Of a DNA stretch of 64,000 bases, positions 9,045 through 17,509 are shown piece by piece. This DNA comes from Criblamydia sequanensis CRIB-18. Its GTDB lineage: Bacteria; Chlamydiota; Chlamydiia; Chlamydiales; Criblamydiaceae. Positions within the stretch are counted from its first letter, which is position 1; each line of letters starts with the position of its first letter. The notes under the pieces are model-generated. The model did not search any database, was not told the DNA's origin, and saw only the letters and a program-made list of their open reading frames with translations. Position numbers and translations under genes: made by a program. Where the stretch lies: assembly GCF_000750955.1 (NCBI RefSeq), contig NZ_CCEJ010000007.1:176255-240254 (forward strand), read 5' to 3'.

Positions 9045-10184
9045 TTAATGTCGAACAGATTGCAAAGCTTTTTTCAAATCCGGTAAAAACTTTAAGATTG
9101 ACTTATCTTCTACCTCATTTGCCGATTTAATGAGAAGATCTAGCTTTTCGCTTGAATAATTTTCACCCACTAACCTTCGTCTTTCCACTTTATTTTTGTA
9201 AAACCAGTCGTGAGTTCTAAACCAATAATGATTCAGCTGAATTTTGCTAAGAGGCATTCTTGGATTGCTAACATCAGTCTCTTTTAAGATATTTTTATCA
9301 GGATCGCAAATTTTATAGCCCTCTATGGGTTTAAAAATGTGCGGACTGTAGCAAGTTTTATCGATTAAAGAAGGCTTTACGATGCATTTTGTGTAATGAT
9401 TGGAGTTCCATTCAGGGTCATGAAAAGAAGAAGTGAATTTATGCGTTAAATGCTCAATTAAAGGAGCCTTTTTTGGAAGAACTTCTAAATTTGAGGTTCC
9501 AAAGAGTTGCCAGTTTATGGCAATACCCGCAAATTCTTCGTAGTCTTTTAGAAAATCCACGGTAGTCGCTTTCTCATGGGGGACTAAGAATTCATCGATA
9601 TCGACAAAGGCGGCCCAAGTGGTTTTTCCCTCTAGATAGGTTAAAGCATGGCTATAAGCATCAAGTTGAGCTTTAGGGTAATCGACATAGGGCCATTCAA
9701 TTAAGGTTACCCACCCCTTTTCTATATAAGGCCCCAGGACTTCAAGGTAGTTATCTGTCGAGAAGTGATTATAAAGTAAAAAATGATCGGTTCCCTGAAG
9801 CATATGATATTCTAGCCATTCCACTAAAAAATCGGCTTCATTTTGAAAAATAGTTGAAAGGGTGAGGAAAGAAGGTTTTTGGGTTTCTTTAGACACTATT
9901 GTTGTTTTAAAAGTCCATGTAAGTTTATTTTCCCCATGGCAAAAGGGAAAAGCATCTAAAAATGACCTGGGACGATTGGTTAAGTAGTGATTTAAATTTT
10001 CAAGTTCTTTAGTCGAGAGCTTATTTAACCCGAGATTTTGAAATTCGTCACTATGCAGCTCGTTTTTAAGGTTTACTTTTAAGGATGGTAAACGTCCCTT
10101 ATAAAGCGTTTGAACAAAATTTAGAGATCTCGATTTAAGGTTTTTTTTAAGGAATTGATAGAGTTTGGAAGGTATATTTGCCAC
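9045..10184 (-). CDS. GT92/GT2-like glycosyltransferase
   Basis: 379 residues. The core reads FLTLSTIFQNEADFLVEW.EYH with LLYNHFSTDNYLEVL, the classic opening of the GT92 (DUF23) and related GT-A enzymes. It is followed by the metal-binding DxD in FVDIDEFLVP, a late HYTK.IVKP segment, and an HYWFRTHDWFYKNK motif. These are usually galactosyl- or hexosyltransferases. The first ~100 residues are a poorly conserved extension. No membrane segment is seen, so it is probably cytoplasmic. It lies 14 bases after the asparagine-synthetase-like gene and 11 bases before the fucosyltransferase gene. The donor sugar is not predictable. Confidence 0.82.
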   Translation of the reverse strand: MANIPSKLYQFLKKNLKSRSLNFVQTLYKGRLPSLKVNLKNELHSDEFQNLGLNKLSTKELENLNHYLTNRPRSFLDAFPFCHGENKLTWTFKTTIVSKETQKPSFLTLSTIFQNEADFLVEWLEYHMLQGTDHFLLYNHFSTDNYLEVLGPYIEKGWVTLIEWPYVDYPKAQLDAYSHALTYLEGKTTWAAFVDIDEFLVPHEKATTVDFLKDYEEFAGIAINWQLFGTSNLEVLPKKAPLIEHLTHKFTSSFHDPEWNSNHYTKCIVKPSLIDKTCYSPHIFKPIEGYKICDPDKNILKETDVSNPRMPLSKIQLNHYWFRTHDWFYKNKVERRRLVGENYSSEKLDLLIKSANEVEDKSILKFLPDLKKALQSVRH

Positions 10185-10198
10185 TAATAAAAGCCTTT

Positions 10199-12166
10199 TT
10201 AAATAACTACTTTAAATTGTTTAACCCAAGAACCAAAAGATAAAGTTCGAAATGCAATAGGTGAATAAGTTTGAGCTCCCTCTGCCATTTTTTTGGCTTC
10301 TATCAAAGCTTCGGGTTTGATTAACCCGTTGCTTACTGAAATCGATTCCTCGATTTTATTTAAAAAAAAGTGTTTGGCTTCTTTTTGAAACCAATTTTTT
10401 TCTGAAGTGGAAAACGATATTTTATCTTTTCTGTTTTTGATAATAGGGGGAAGATTTTCTTTTAAAGCTTCTCTTAAAATACTTTTTGTTTCCCCTAAGG
10501 AAATTTTAAAGTGAGAGGGCAGTCCAAGAGTAAATTCAACTAGACGATAGTCTAAAAAAGGGGTTCTTGATTCGATGGAGTGGGCCATCGAATTACGGTC
10601 TTCAAAACGAAGAAGCATAGGCAGGTTTATGGCGTTTACCATTTTATAACTTAAATCCGCCACATCCTTAGAGGAAAAGAAATTATTCTGATGCGGCTGT
10701 TTTCCAAGCCAAAGATCTTCTTTACTGTTTTTAAGGCGTGTCCTAAGAGAGTTTTCAAAATTCTCAGGCAGAAGGCTTTGAAAAAATCTTCTAAAAGGTT
10801 TTATTAAAGGATTGTTCTTTTTGCATCCGATTAATTCACTTCCTAAAAAGAGGAATTTTTTCTTTTTTAGAAGTTCTTTTAAAAAGGGAATATAAAACTC
10901 ATAGTACCCGCAAAGAAGCTCATCAGCTCCTTGACCATCTAACATCACTTTAATTTTTTTGTCTTTGACAAGAGAAAAGACTTTCCACTGCGCATAGATG
11001 CTTGAAGAGCCAAAAGGTAAATCCTGATGCCAGACAATTGCGTCAAAATTGTTTTTAAGATCCAGAGCTGTCGGCAAAGTGAGATGGCTTTTAATATTTT
11101 GATGACTTTCTAAAAGTGTGCTGATATAGGGGCTTTCATCTATTAAAGGGTCTTCTGAAATAGCTGAAAAAGTAGCTTGAGGTTTCTTTTGTTGCTCCCT
11201 CTCTAAGATAAGACTTGCCAAGGAGACGATGCTTGAAGAGTCAAGGCCTCCGGATAGGCAAGAGCCAAATCCGACATCGGCTCTCATCCTTAGAGAAACG
11301 GCCTCTTGAAGAAGAGATTTATATTGAGAGACGGCCTCTTTAAAGCTGCCAAGAAAAGGGGTAAATGAGAGTGTGTACCAAGGCTTTATTTGTAAGGTTT
11401 CTAAAGGAAAATTAAGATCGCAAGTTAGAAATTCCCCCCCTCTTAACTCAAAGACGTTTTTAAATAGAGTTTCTTTTTCATGATCGATAATCCCGGATTT
11501 TAAAAAATCGTACGCTCTTTCATGATTTAGTTTGGCTTTCCAGGGGGATAGACTTGAAAACTGCTTAATTTCAGAAGCAAAAGCTAAAAATTTATCTTCG
11601 ATGAGAGTGTAATAAAGAGGCTTTACCCCAAATCGGTCCCTTACCGCCACTAATTTTTTTTGGTTAAGATCCACAAGCAAAAAAGCGAACATCCCATTCA
11701 ATTTATGAAAAAAAGAAGCGCCATATCTTTTATAACCTTGCAGCAAGACTTCCGTGTCTGTTCCCGTTCTAAAAGAGACCCCTTCCTTTACAAGTTCTTT
11801 TTTTAGTTCAGGAAAATTGTAGATTTCTCCGTTATACGCGATCCATAAAGAGCTGCAAGGCGAAGCCATCGGTTGATGCCCAAAACTTGATAGGTCAAAG
11901 ATGGAAAGACGCCTATGCGATAAAGCTAATCTTCCAAAACAAGCTGACGGGTTTATCTTTTCTTTGGGCGAGTAGGGCAAGGGAAGACGAAATGCGTCCT
12001 CGGGGGTAGCAGAACTTCCAAGAATTTCGGGCGCTTTTTCAAAGTTAGAGAACAAGACAAAACCTTCATCGTCAGGGCCTCTATGGGCTACTTTAGATGA
12101 CATTTCTATAATGTCTTTTAAATTCCGGATCCCATTTAAGGAAATCAAAGCAGCGATCCCGCACAT
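10199..12166 (-). CDS. asnB: Asparagine-synthetase-like glutamine amidotransferase (AsnB family), copy 1
   Basis: 655 residues. It starts with MCGIAAL, so Cys2 is available as the class-II glutaminase nucleophile after Met removal. GEIYNFPELK and FGVKPLYY follow in the glutaminase domain, and the synthetase domain has the PP-loop SGGLDSSSI and later RTPFLDYRLVE. A ~30-residue insertion (about 55-85) lies in the glutaminase domain. AsnB homologues in polysaccharide loci often amidate the carboxyl group of uronic acids rather than aspartate. The setting (two copies, epimerases, a UDP-sugar dehydrogenase) favours that role, although true asparagine synthesis cannot be excluded. It is separated from its neighbours by 12 and 14 bases. 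Confidence 0.88.
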   Translation of the reverse strand: MCGIAALISLNGIRNLKDIIEMSSKVAHRGPDDEGFVLFSNFEKAPEILGSSATPEDAFRLPLPYSPKEKINPSACFGRLALSHRRLSIFDLSSFGHQPMASPCSSLWIAYNGEIYNFPELKKELVKEGVSFRTGTDTEVLLQGYKRYGASFFHKLNGMFAFLLVDLNQKKLVAVRDRFGVKPLYYTLIEDKFLAFASEIKQFSSLSPWKAKLNHERAYDFLKSGIIDHEKETLFKNVFELRGGEFLTCDLNFPLETLQIKPWYTLSFTPFLGSFKEAVSQYKSLLQEAVSLRMRADVGFGSCLSGGLDSSSIVSLASLILEREQQKKPQATFSAISEDPLIDESPYISTLLESHQNIKSHLTLPTALDLKNNFDAIVWHQDLPFGSSSIYAQWKVFSLVKDKKIKVMLDGQGADELLCGYYEFYIPFLKELLKKKKFLFLGSELIGCKKNNPLIKPFRRFFQSLLPENFENSLRTRLKNSKEDLWLGKQPHQNNFFSSKDVADLSYKMVNAINLPMLLRFEDRNSMAHSIESRTPFLDYRLVEFTLGLPSHFKISLGETKSILREALKENLPPIIKNRKDKISFSTSEKNWFQKEAKHFFLNKIEESISVSNGLIKPEALIEAKKMAEGAQTYSPIAFRTLSFGSWVKQFKVVI

Positions 12167-12178
12167 CCTTTACCTGCC

Positions 12179-13240
12179 TTACAGCTGAGCTAATGATAAA
12201 TAGGCATTAAGTTCGGGCATATGGTTAAGATGCTTTCTCATCGTTTTTTCAATTTTATCAAAATTTTCATGAAACCAGTCAATAGTTTCTTTTAAGCCTG
12301 CAGTAAGAGAGGTTTTTGCTTTAAATTCAAGGTCCCGATATGATTTTTGAGAGCATCCAAACCGTTTAATGGAAGTGTCCCATTCTCTTTTTGGCAAAAA
12401 TAGCAAGGGGGTTTTATTTTCTGTCAGCTCATTAATGAGAGCGGCCAATTCTAAGATAGTAACTTCTTGACCGCTTGCAAGATTGTAGGCTTCATTTGGA
12501 GATCCCCTGAATGCTAAAGCGAGAAGTCCTTCTACGATGTCTTTAACGAAAATAAAGTCCCTGGAGGATTCACCGCCATTCTCTAAAGGCAAACTTTCTC
12601 CTTTGATAGCTTTATAAATAAAAGTTGGAACTACATTTCTCCAGACGGTGGCTTTTGTCCCTCGCCACTTTCCTGCCCCTAAAATTTCTCTTGGCCCGAA
12701 TACGTTTTGAAATCTAGCCCGAACAATTTTTAAACCATGCTGCTTATAATAATACTTGGCATAGAATTCGCCGAGCACCTTGGAAATAGAATAAGGGCTG
12801 TCCATATCTAAAGAAACCACATCCTTTTCAAGGGTCGCTTTTGCTTCATAAGTATTTTTATCGCTAACCGCGCAGCCGGCTCCTGAATATACAATTTTTT
12901 TTAGTTGTTTAAACGATTTTACATGTTCAAAAAGCTTAAGGGTTGTAAGCGCATTGTTTTGATGGTCTTCAAGAGGATTAGCAATCGAGCTTTGATTGCC
13001 ATGATAGCAAGCCAGATGAAAGATATAATCAAATTGATCTTCAATTTCCTTTAGGATGGAATCGTCGGCAATAGACCCTTCAAGGATTTGAAGTTTGGGA
13101 TGATCCGGAAGTTCTTCTTTTTCACTCGATAAAAAATTATCGACCACAACAATTGAAGATACATCCTTTCGAGAGAGCAGTTCTAAAACGAGGTTAGAGC
13201 CGACAAAGCCGGCTCCTCCTGTAATCAAAAAAGAATCCAT
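12179..13240 (-). CDS. NAD-dependent sugar epimerase/dehydratase (extended SDR)
   Basis: 353 residues. An N-terminal TGGAGFVGSN Rossmann motif binds NAD(P), an acidic VVDNF sits at the end of strand 2, the active-site YSISK gives the Tyr-x3-Lys pair, and SRDFIFVKDIVEGLLAL marks the UDP-sugar-binding part of extended SDRs. The serine of the usual S/T-Y-K triad is replaced by a GAG segment (YSGAGCAVSD), so the exact chemistry may differ from GalE. It lies between asnB copy 1 and a second SDR. Paired SDRs next to AsnB-type enzymes occur in O-antigen loci that make uronamide sugars. Substrate inferred, family certain. Confidence 0.87.
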   Translation of the reverse strand: MDSFLITGGAGFVGSNLVLELLSRKDVSSIVVVDNFLSSEKEELPDHPKLQILEGSIADDSILKEIEDQFDYIFHLACYHGNQSSIANPLEDHQNNALTTLKLFEHVKSFKQLKKIVYSGAGCAVSDKNTYEAKATLEKDVVSLDMDSPYSISKVLGEFYAKYYYKQHGLKIVRARFQNVFGPREILGAGKWRGTKATVWRNVVPTFIYKAIKGESLPLENGGESSRDFIFVKDIVEGLLALAFRGSPNEAYNLASGQEVTILELAALINELTENKTPLLFLPKREWDTSIKRFGCSQKSYRDLEFKAKTSLTAGLKETIDWFHENFDKIEKTMRKHLNHMPELNAYLSLAQL

Positions 13241-13243
13241 GAG

Positions 13244-14179
13244 TTAAGAAACCGGCTTTAAGTGAGTGTAGGTTTGCGTGATGCCATATTGTTCGTACCA
13301 ACAGATGGCTTTTGAAACCCCAACATTTAGAGGTGTTTTAACTTTCCAATGGAAATCTGTATTGGTTTTACTCGGATCGATTAGAAGGGTTTCGACATCA
13401 TCGGGATTTCTTGGTTTTATTTCGACTTCTTTTTCAAGCGTGATATTTAAACTTGCTAAAGTTTCATCAAAAAGCTCTTTTATGGAATAATCAGAGCCGC
13501 TTGAAATATGGTAATACCCTCTATGGCCTTCACCCATTACAGCTTTAAAGACAACGTCAATTAAATCGTCAATAAAAATAAAATCACGTCTTGTATCGGC
13601 AATAAAGCAAGGTTTTCCGGTTGTCAAACGATGATAAAAAGTCGGTAAAGGACCGCTTAAATTTCTTGGACCGTAAGCGTTGGCTAGTCTAAAGGAGATA
13701 AAATCAAGTCCTGAAAGTTCAATGTATTGTTCACCGCACGTTTTGCTTATAGAATAGCTAGATCCTCTTGAGTCGATCGGGTGATTAAGCGTAATAGGAT
13801 TTTCTTTCGGTTTTAGGCCATAGCAAAGGGCTGTTTGAAAATAGATGATCCTTTCTATTTCAAGCTTCATGGAGGCCTTAACAACATTGATTGTGCCAAT
13901 AACATTGCTATAGGCATCTTCTTCCCAGTTAGCCGGGTCTTTATAGGAGGCGGCTGCGTGAACGACAACATCCGGTCTAAAGCATTCAAAAGCTTTATCG
14001 ACAAGATTTTTATCGGCAATAGTGCCTTCTATAATGGTTAGATTGGCATGCGGCTCAAGATTATCTTTACGGCCGGTTAAGTAATTATCAATGACAAGTA
14101 CTTGATGGCCGTTCATTAGCAATCTATCGCAAAGATGCGAGCCGATAAAACCGGCGCCGCCTGTAATTAAAACTTTCAT
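13244..14179 (-). CDS. NAD-dependent sugar epimerase (extended SDR)
   Basis: 311 residues, the normal length for extended SDRs. TGGAGFIGSHLCDRL opens the protein, VIDNYLTGR follows, the active-site segment reads YSISKTCGEQY (Tyr-x3-Lys), and RRDFIFIDDLIDV is the typical nucleotide-sugar segment. The usual catalytic Ser/Thr position falls in FQTALCYG. It is 3 bases upstream of the second SDR and 8 bases after asnB copy 2, so co-translation is likely. Possible reactions are C4 or C2 epimerisation of a UDP-uronic acid or UDP-HexNAc. Confidence 0.88.
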   Translation of the reverse strand: MKVLITGGAGFIGSHLCDRLLMNGHQVLVIDNYLTGRKDNLEPHANLTIIEGTIADKNLVDKAFECFRPDVVVHAAASYKDPANWEEDAYSNVIGTINVVKASMKLEIERIIYFQTALCYGLKPKENPITLNHPIDSRGSSYSISKTCGEQYIELSGLDFISFRLANAYGPRNLSGPLPTFYHRLTTGKPCFIADTRRDFIFIDDLIDVVFKAVMGEGHRGYYHISSGSDYSIKELFDETLASLNITLEKEVEIKPRNPDDVETLLIDPSKTNTDFHWKVKTPLNVGVSKAICWYEQYGITQTYTHLKPVS

Positions 14180-14187
14180 TGGTAACC

Positions 14188-16176
14188 TCAGGATAAAATT
14201 AAAACGGAATCTTGCTTTTGAAAAGCAGCTTCATGTTGAATAGACTTTTGCTTAGCAGAAGAAATAAATAATTCTTTTTTTTCTCTATGAGTGTCTGAAA
14301 ATATTTTGAGCCAAAGCTCAAGACATGCAATTCCCCACACTTTACGGCCGAATTTGGACTCGGTATTAAGATTTTCAAGCACAGCTTTCTGATCAAAAAA
14401 TCCCCGTTCCTTAAAAGACTTGCTTGAGAAAAGATCATGAATAAAAGGCTTTAAATCTTTTTTAAGCCATTCATTTAAAGGCACAGGAAAACCCATCTTA
14501 TTTTTTCTTTCAGACACTTCTTGAGGAAGCCAGTGGCGCATCGATTCAATTAAAATTCTTTTTAAACTGCCATCTTTGAATTTAATGTTGGAGGGCATCG
14601 TAGCTGCAAATTCGACAAGCGGATGATCAAGAAAAGGAACTCTTGATTCTACCCCATGGGCCATGCTCATTCTATCTTCAACATGAAGCAACGCCGGAAG
14701 CAAAGTTTTAAAATCAAAATGGGTCATTTTATCAAAATAGGATTCTTTACCGACATTACTGCCGTGAAAGATTTCGATAAAATTTTCAAAGGGGGAGTAG
14801 CTTCCAAGCTCGTTCCAAAGAATTTCATTTTTAAATTCCGAAGAGCGATCAATCAATCTAAAATAGCGTTTATCTAGAGATTCAAATAGCCCTTCTTTAA
14901 AAAAGTGTTTTAAAAGCGGTTTATAGTTTTGCAAGGCGGCAAGATTTGGGATAATCGATTCGTAGGTGACAATAAAGTTGCCAAGATGAGTTGTCCCTTC
15001 GATGGCTGATTTTATGCACTGTTCAAAATAAGCAATCAAATAGCGAGTATAACCGCCAAAAATTTCATCTCCTCCCTGTCCCCCAAGAAGGACTTTTCTT
15101 GATTGCGAAGCCATTTTCGAGACATGGTACTGGGGAAAAGCGCCCGGACCTGCCACCGGAAAGTCGAGATGGTATAAAATAGTTTCTATGGAGTCGACAA
15201 AATCCTGGCTTGTGAGAGTGAGAAGATTAAGCTTAAAATTCCATTTTTTAGAAATTGATTCAGCGTAAAAAGATTCATCATATTCTTCGCCTTCATCAAA
15301 TCTTCCCGAGAAACCCATAAAGGATTTTCCATCGCGCTCAAGAAAATGAGAAGCGACAGCTGAGATAATGCCGGAATCGGTGCCCCCGCTTACATAGCCG
15401 CCAATTGGCACATCGCTTTTAAGATGGGCCTTAATGGAGTCTTCAATTAAGTGCTGCAATTTATTATTGAAATATTTTTCGGTGTGGTCAAAATCAAGAT
15501 GGTAATAAACTTCCCAATAACTCTCTCTTTTGATTTTGCCGCTTTTTTCAATAATTAGAGTGTGGGCTGGGTCAAGCTCTTCAATCCCTTTTATCAAAGT
15601 GCGCTTTCCGAGACAAAATTGAAAAACGAAATAATCTTTAAGCGCATCGTAATCGATTTTAAATTCGGGCAGGAAGGGGATTAGGGTTTTTACTTCCGAG
15701 GCAAAAATAAAACAATTATCTACAAGAGTATAATAAAAAGGCTTGATTCCGAATCGATCCCTTGCGGCAAATAGCGTTTGTTTTTTTTCATCCCAAATTG
15801 CAAAAGCGAACATTCCTCTAAATTTCTGGACGCACTTAGAACCCCATTTTTCGTAGCTTGCTAAAATAACTTCTGTATCTGAGCGGGTTTTAAATGGATA
15901 GCCTTTAAGTTCTTCTCTTAACTCTTCGAAATTATAAATTTCGCCATTATAAGTGATAACATTTGAAAAGCAGTCTTGCATGGGTTGAATGCTTTTTTCA
16001 AGATCGATGATAGAAAGCCTTTGATGGGAAAAGCCGATAAAGCCTTCTCTATGCCTCCAAATTCCTTTGCCATCAGGTCCCCGATGCCTTTGAATGCGAT
16101 TCATCTCTTCAAGATACCCATTTAATAAAGGAATCTTTTGATGATCTTGCTCTAATACACCGCCAATACCACACAT
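14188..16176 (-). CDS. asnB: Asparagine-synthetase-like glutamine amidotransferase (AsnB family), copy 2
   Basis: 662 residues and the first gene of the long minus-strand run. MCGIGGVLEQ exposes the nucleophile Cys2, RHRGPDGKG and YNGEIYNFEELREEL are glutaminase motifs, YVSGGTDSGI is the PP-loop, and VESRVPFLDHPLVEF closes the synthetase domain. It differs from copy 1 throughout, including lacking copy 1's insertion, so the two are old paralogues and probably act on different substrates. One may be the cellular asparagine synthetase and the other a glycan amidotransferase, or both may modify sugars. A purine-rich GGAG lies 14 bases before the ATG, rather far for a ribosome-binding site. Confidence 0.88.
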   Translation of the reverse strand: MCGIGGVLEQDHQKIPLLNGYLEEMNRIQRHRGPDGKGIWRHREGFIGFSHQRLSIIDLEKSIQPMQDCFSNVITYNGEIYNFEELREELKGYPFKTRSDTEVILASYEKWGSKCVQKFRGMFAFAIWDEKKQTLFAARDRFGIKPFYYTLVDNCFIFASEVKTLIPFLPEFKIDYDALKDYFVFQFCLGKRTLIKGIEELDPAHTLIIEKSGKIKRESYWEVYYHLDFDHTEKYFNNKLQHLIEDSIKAHLKSDVPIGGYVSGGTDSGIISAVASHFLERDGKSFMGFSGRFDEGEEYDESFYAESISKKWNFKLNLLTLTSQDFVDSIETILYHLDFPVAGPGAFPQYHVSKMASQSRKVLLGGQGGDEIFGGYTRYLIAYFEQCIKSAIEGTTHLGNFIVTYESIIPNLAALQNYKPLLKHFFKEGLFESLDKRYFRLIDRSSEFKNEILWNELGSYSPFENFIEIFHGSNVGKESYFDKMTHFDFKTLLPALLHVEDRMSMAHGVESRVPFLDHPLVEFAATMPSNIKFKDGSLKRILIESMRHWLPQEVSERKNKMGFPVPLNEWLKKDLKPFIHDLFSSKSFKERGFFDQKAVLENLNTESKFGRKVWGIACLELWLKIFSDTHREKKELFISSAKQKSIQHEAAFQKQDSVLILS

Positions 16177-16276
16177 AATGCTACTTCTATCTCCTTATGG
16201 GATGATACCTTACAATAGAAACGAAATATCATTCAAAGGCTAAATTTCGTAAGGCCTACAAACTTTGATTGGAAAA

Positions 16277-17509
16277 TTAAGGAGAACTCTGCATCCAGGA
16301 GCATGGCTTTTTATCGATTGACATTGGGATGGCTTCGGCTTGAGTGCCGCTTGGATTTTCATACCAGCCCGGATCGTCATAGGAGGTTAAATTTTCTCTT
16401 ACTTTAAGAATGGTAAACATTCCATTAAGTTCAATGACCCCATGAGGGCCCGGGCTTCCAATAGGAGCGATATTTTCGGGGGTTGGCATAGTCAAATGAT
16501 CGTGGCTTCCGAACATTTGAAACATTTCACCCATGCCATTGACTCCCATCAAGCCCGTAAAATTTGGAAAAAATTTTTTTATCTTCTCTTCCAATCCTTT
16601 TTTATTAAGGCCTAAAATGTTAGGAAGGTTATGCTGCATTTGATTCATGGTATGATGAGATTTATGGCAATGAAGAGCCCAATCTCCCGGATTATCTGCA
16701 ATAAATTCGATATCTCTTGTCTCGCCCGGCGAGACGGTAACTGTTACTTGTGAGTCTTGGACTTGTTCAGCAATTCGTTTTCCCCCCTTTCGAGTTACGT
16801 TAAATTCATAGCCATGCAGATGAATCGGATGAGAATCCATCATGGCATTTGCAAAGCGAATGCGTATTTTTTCTCCTTTTTTTGCTACAAGAGGCTCTAT
16901 TTTGGGGTAAAGGATGCTATTAAAAGTAAAGAGATTGAAATCGAACATCTCAAAGGGCATCGGGGTTTTTTGCCCGATTGGAATTTTCCATTCATGAAGA
17001 AAGATGGCAAAATCGCGATCCACCGGAAAATTATCTTCTTTTGGATGAATAATAAAAAAACCTTCCATGCCCATCGCTATTTGAGTCATTTCATCGGCAT
17101 GAGGGTGGTACATGAAGGTTCCATTTTGAACAAGTGTGAATTCGTATTTAAAAGTTTCTCCGGGCTGAATCCCTCTTTGATTTAAGCCGACGACTCCATC
17201 CATCCCATTTGGCAATATAAGCCCGTGCCAGTGCACGGTTGTCGGCTCATTAAGATGGTTGGTCACCAAAATTCGAACGCGATCCCCTTCATAGGCTTCT
17301 ATGGTAGGGCCGGGGGTCGAGCCATTATACCCCCAGCAATTTACAAAAAATCCCGGCGCAAATTCTTTAGTAATCGGCTCTGCTATTAAATGAAATACTT
17401 TGACCTCTCCATCCATTACAAAAGGCAGGCTTCGATTGTTAGGGGTAATTATAGAGCCATTTAATTGAAAACTTATTATTAAAAAAATAAAGAGATAAAA
17501 AGATCTCAT
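16277..17509 (-). CDS. Secreted two-domain multicopper oxidase, copper resistance type
   Basis: 410 residues with a Sec signal peptide (about 1-19). All four copper-ligand blocks are present: HWH at 93-95, YHPH at 134-137, HPIHLH at 227-232 and HCHKSHHTMNQM at 280-291. Only two cupredoxin domains fit the length. A Met-rich stretch (about 315-345) and a C-terminal LTSYDDPGWYE.P.GT tail follow, as in proteobacterial copper-tolerance oxidases. These enzymes oxidise Cu(I) to the less toxic Cu(II) in the periplasm. The gene starts one base after the TolC-type gene, so the two form a cassette against copper, for example that delivered by phagocytic hosts. It is unrelated to the glycan genes on both sides. 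Confidence 0.9.
   Translation of the reverse strand: MRSFYLFIFLIISFQLNGSIITPNNRSLPFVMDGEVKVFHLIAEPITKEFAPGFFVNCWGYNGSTPGPTIEAYEGDRVRILVTNHLNEPTTVHWHGLILPNGMDGVVGLNQRGIQPGETFKYEFTLVQNGTFMYHPHADEMTQIAMGMEGFFIIHPKEDNFPVDRDFAIFLHEWKIPIGQKTPMPFEMFDFNLFTFNSILYPKIEPLVAKKGEKIRIRFANAMMDSHPIHLHGYEFNVTRKGGKRIAEQVQDSQVTVTVSPGETRDIEFIADNPGDWALHCHKSHHTMNQMQHNLPNILGLNKKGLEEKIKKFFPNFTGLMGVNGMGEMFQMFGSHDHLTMPTPENIAPIGSPGPHGVIELNGMFTILKVRENLTSYDDPGWYENPSGTQAEAIPMSIDKKPCSWMQSSP

Noticed and set aside
16757..17185. 142-codon plus-strand ORF opposite the multicopper oxidase
   Set aside because: It lies wholly inside a gene with all copper-binding motifs; a shadow frame.
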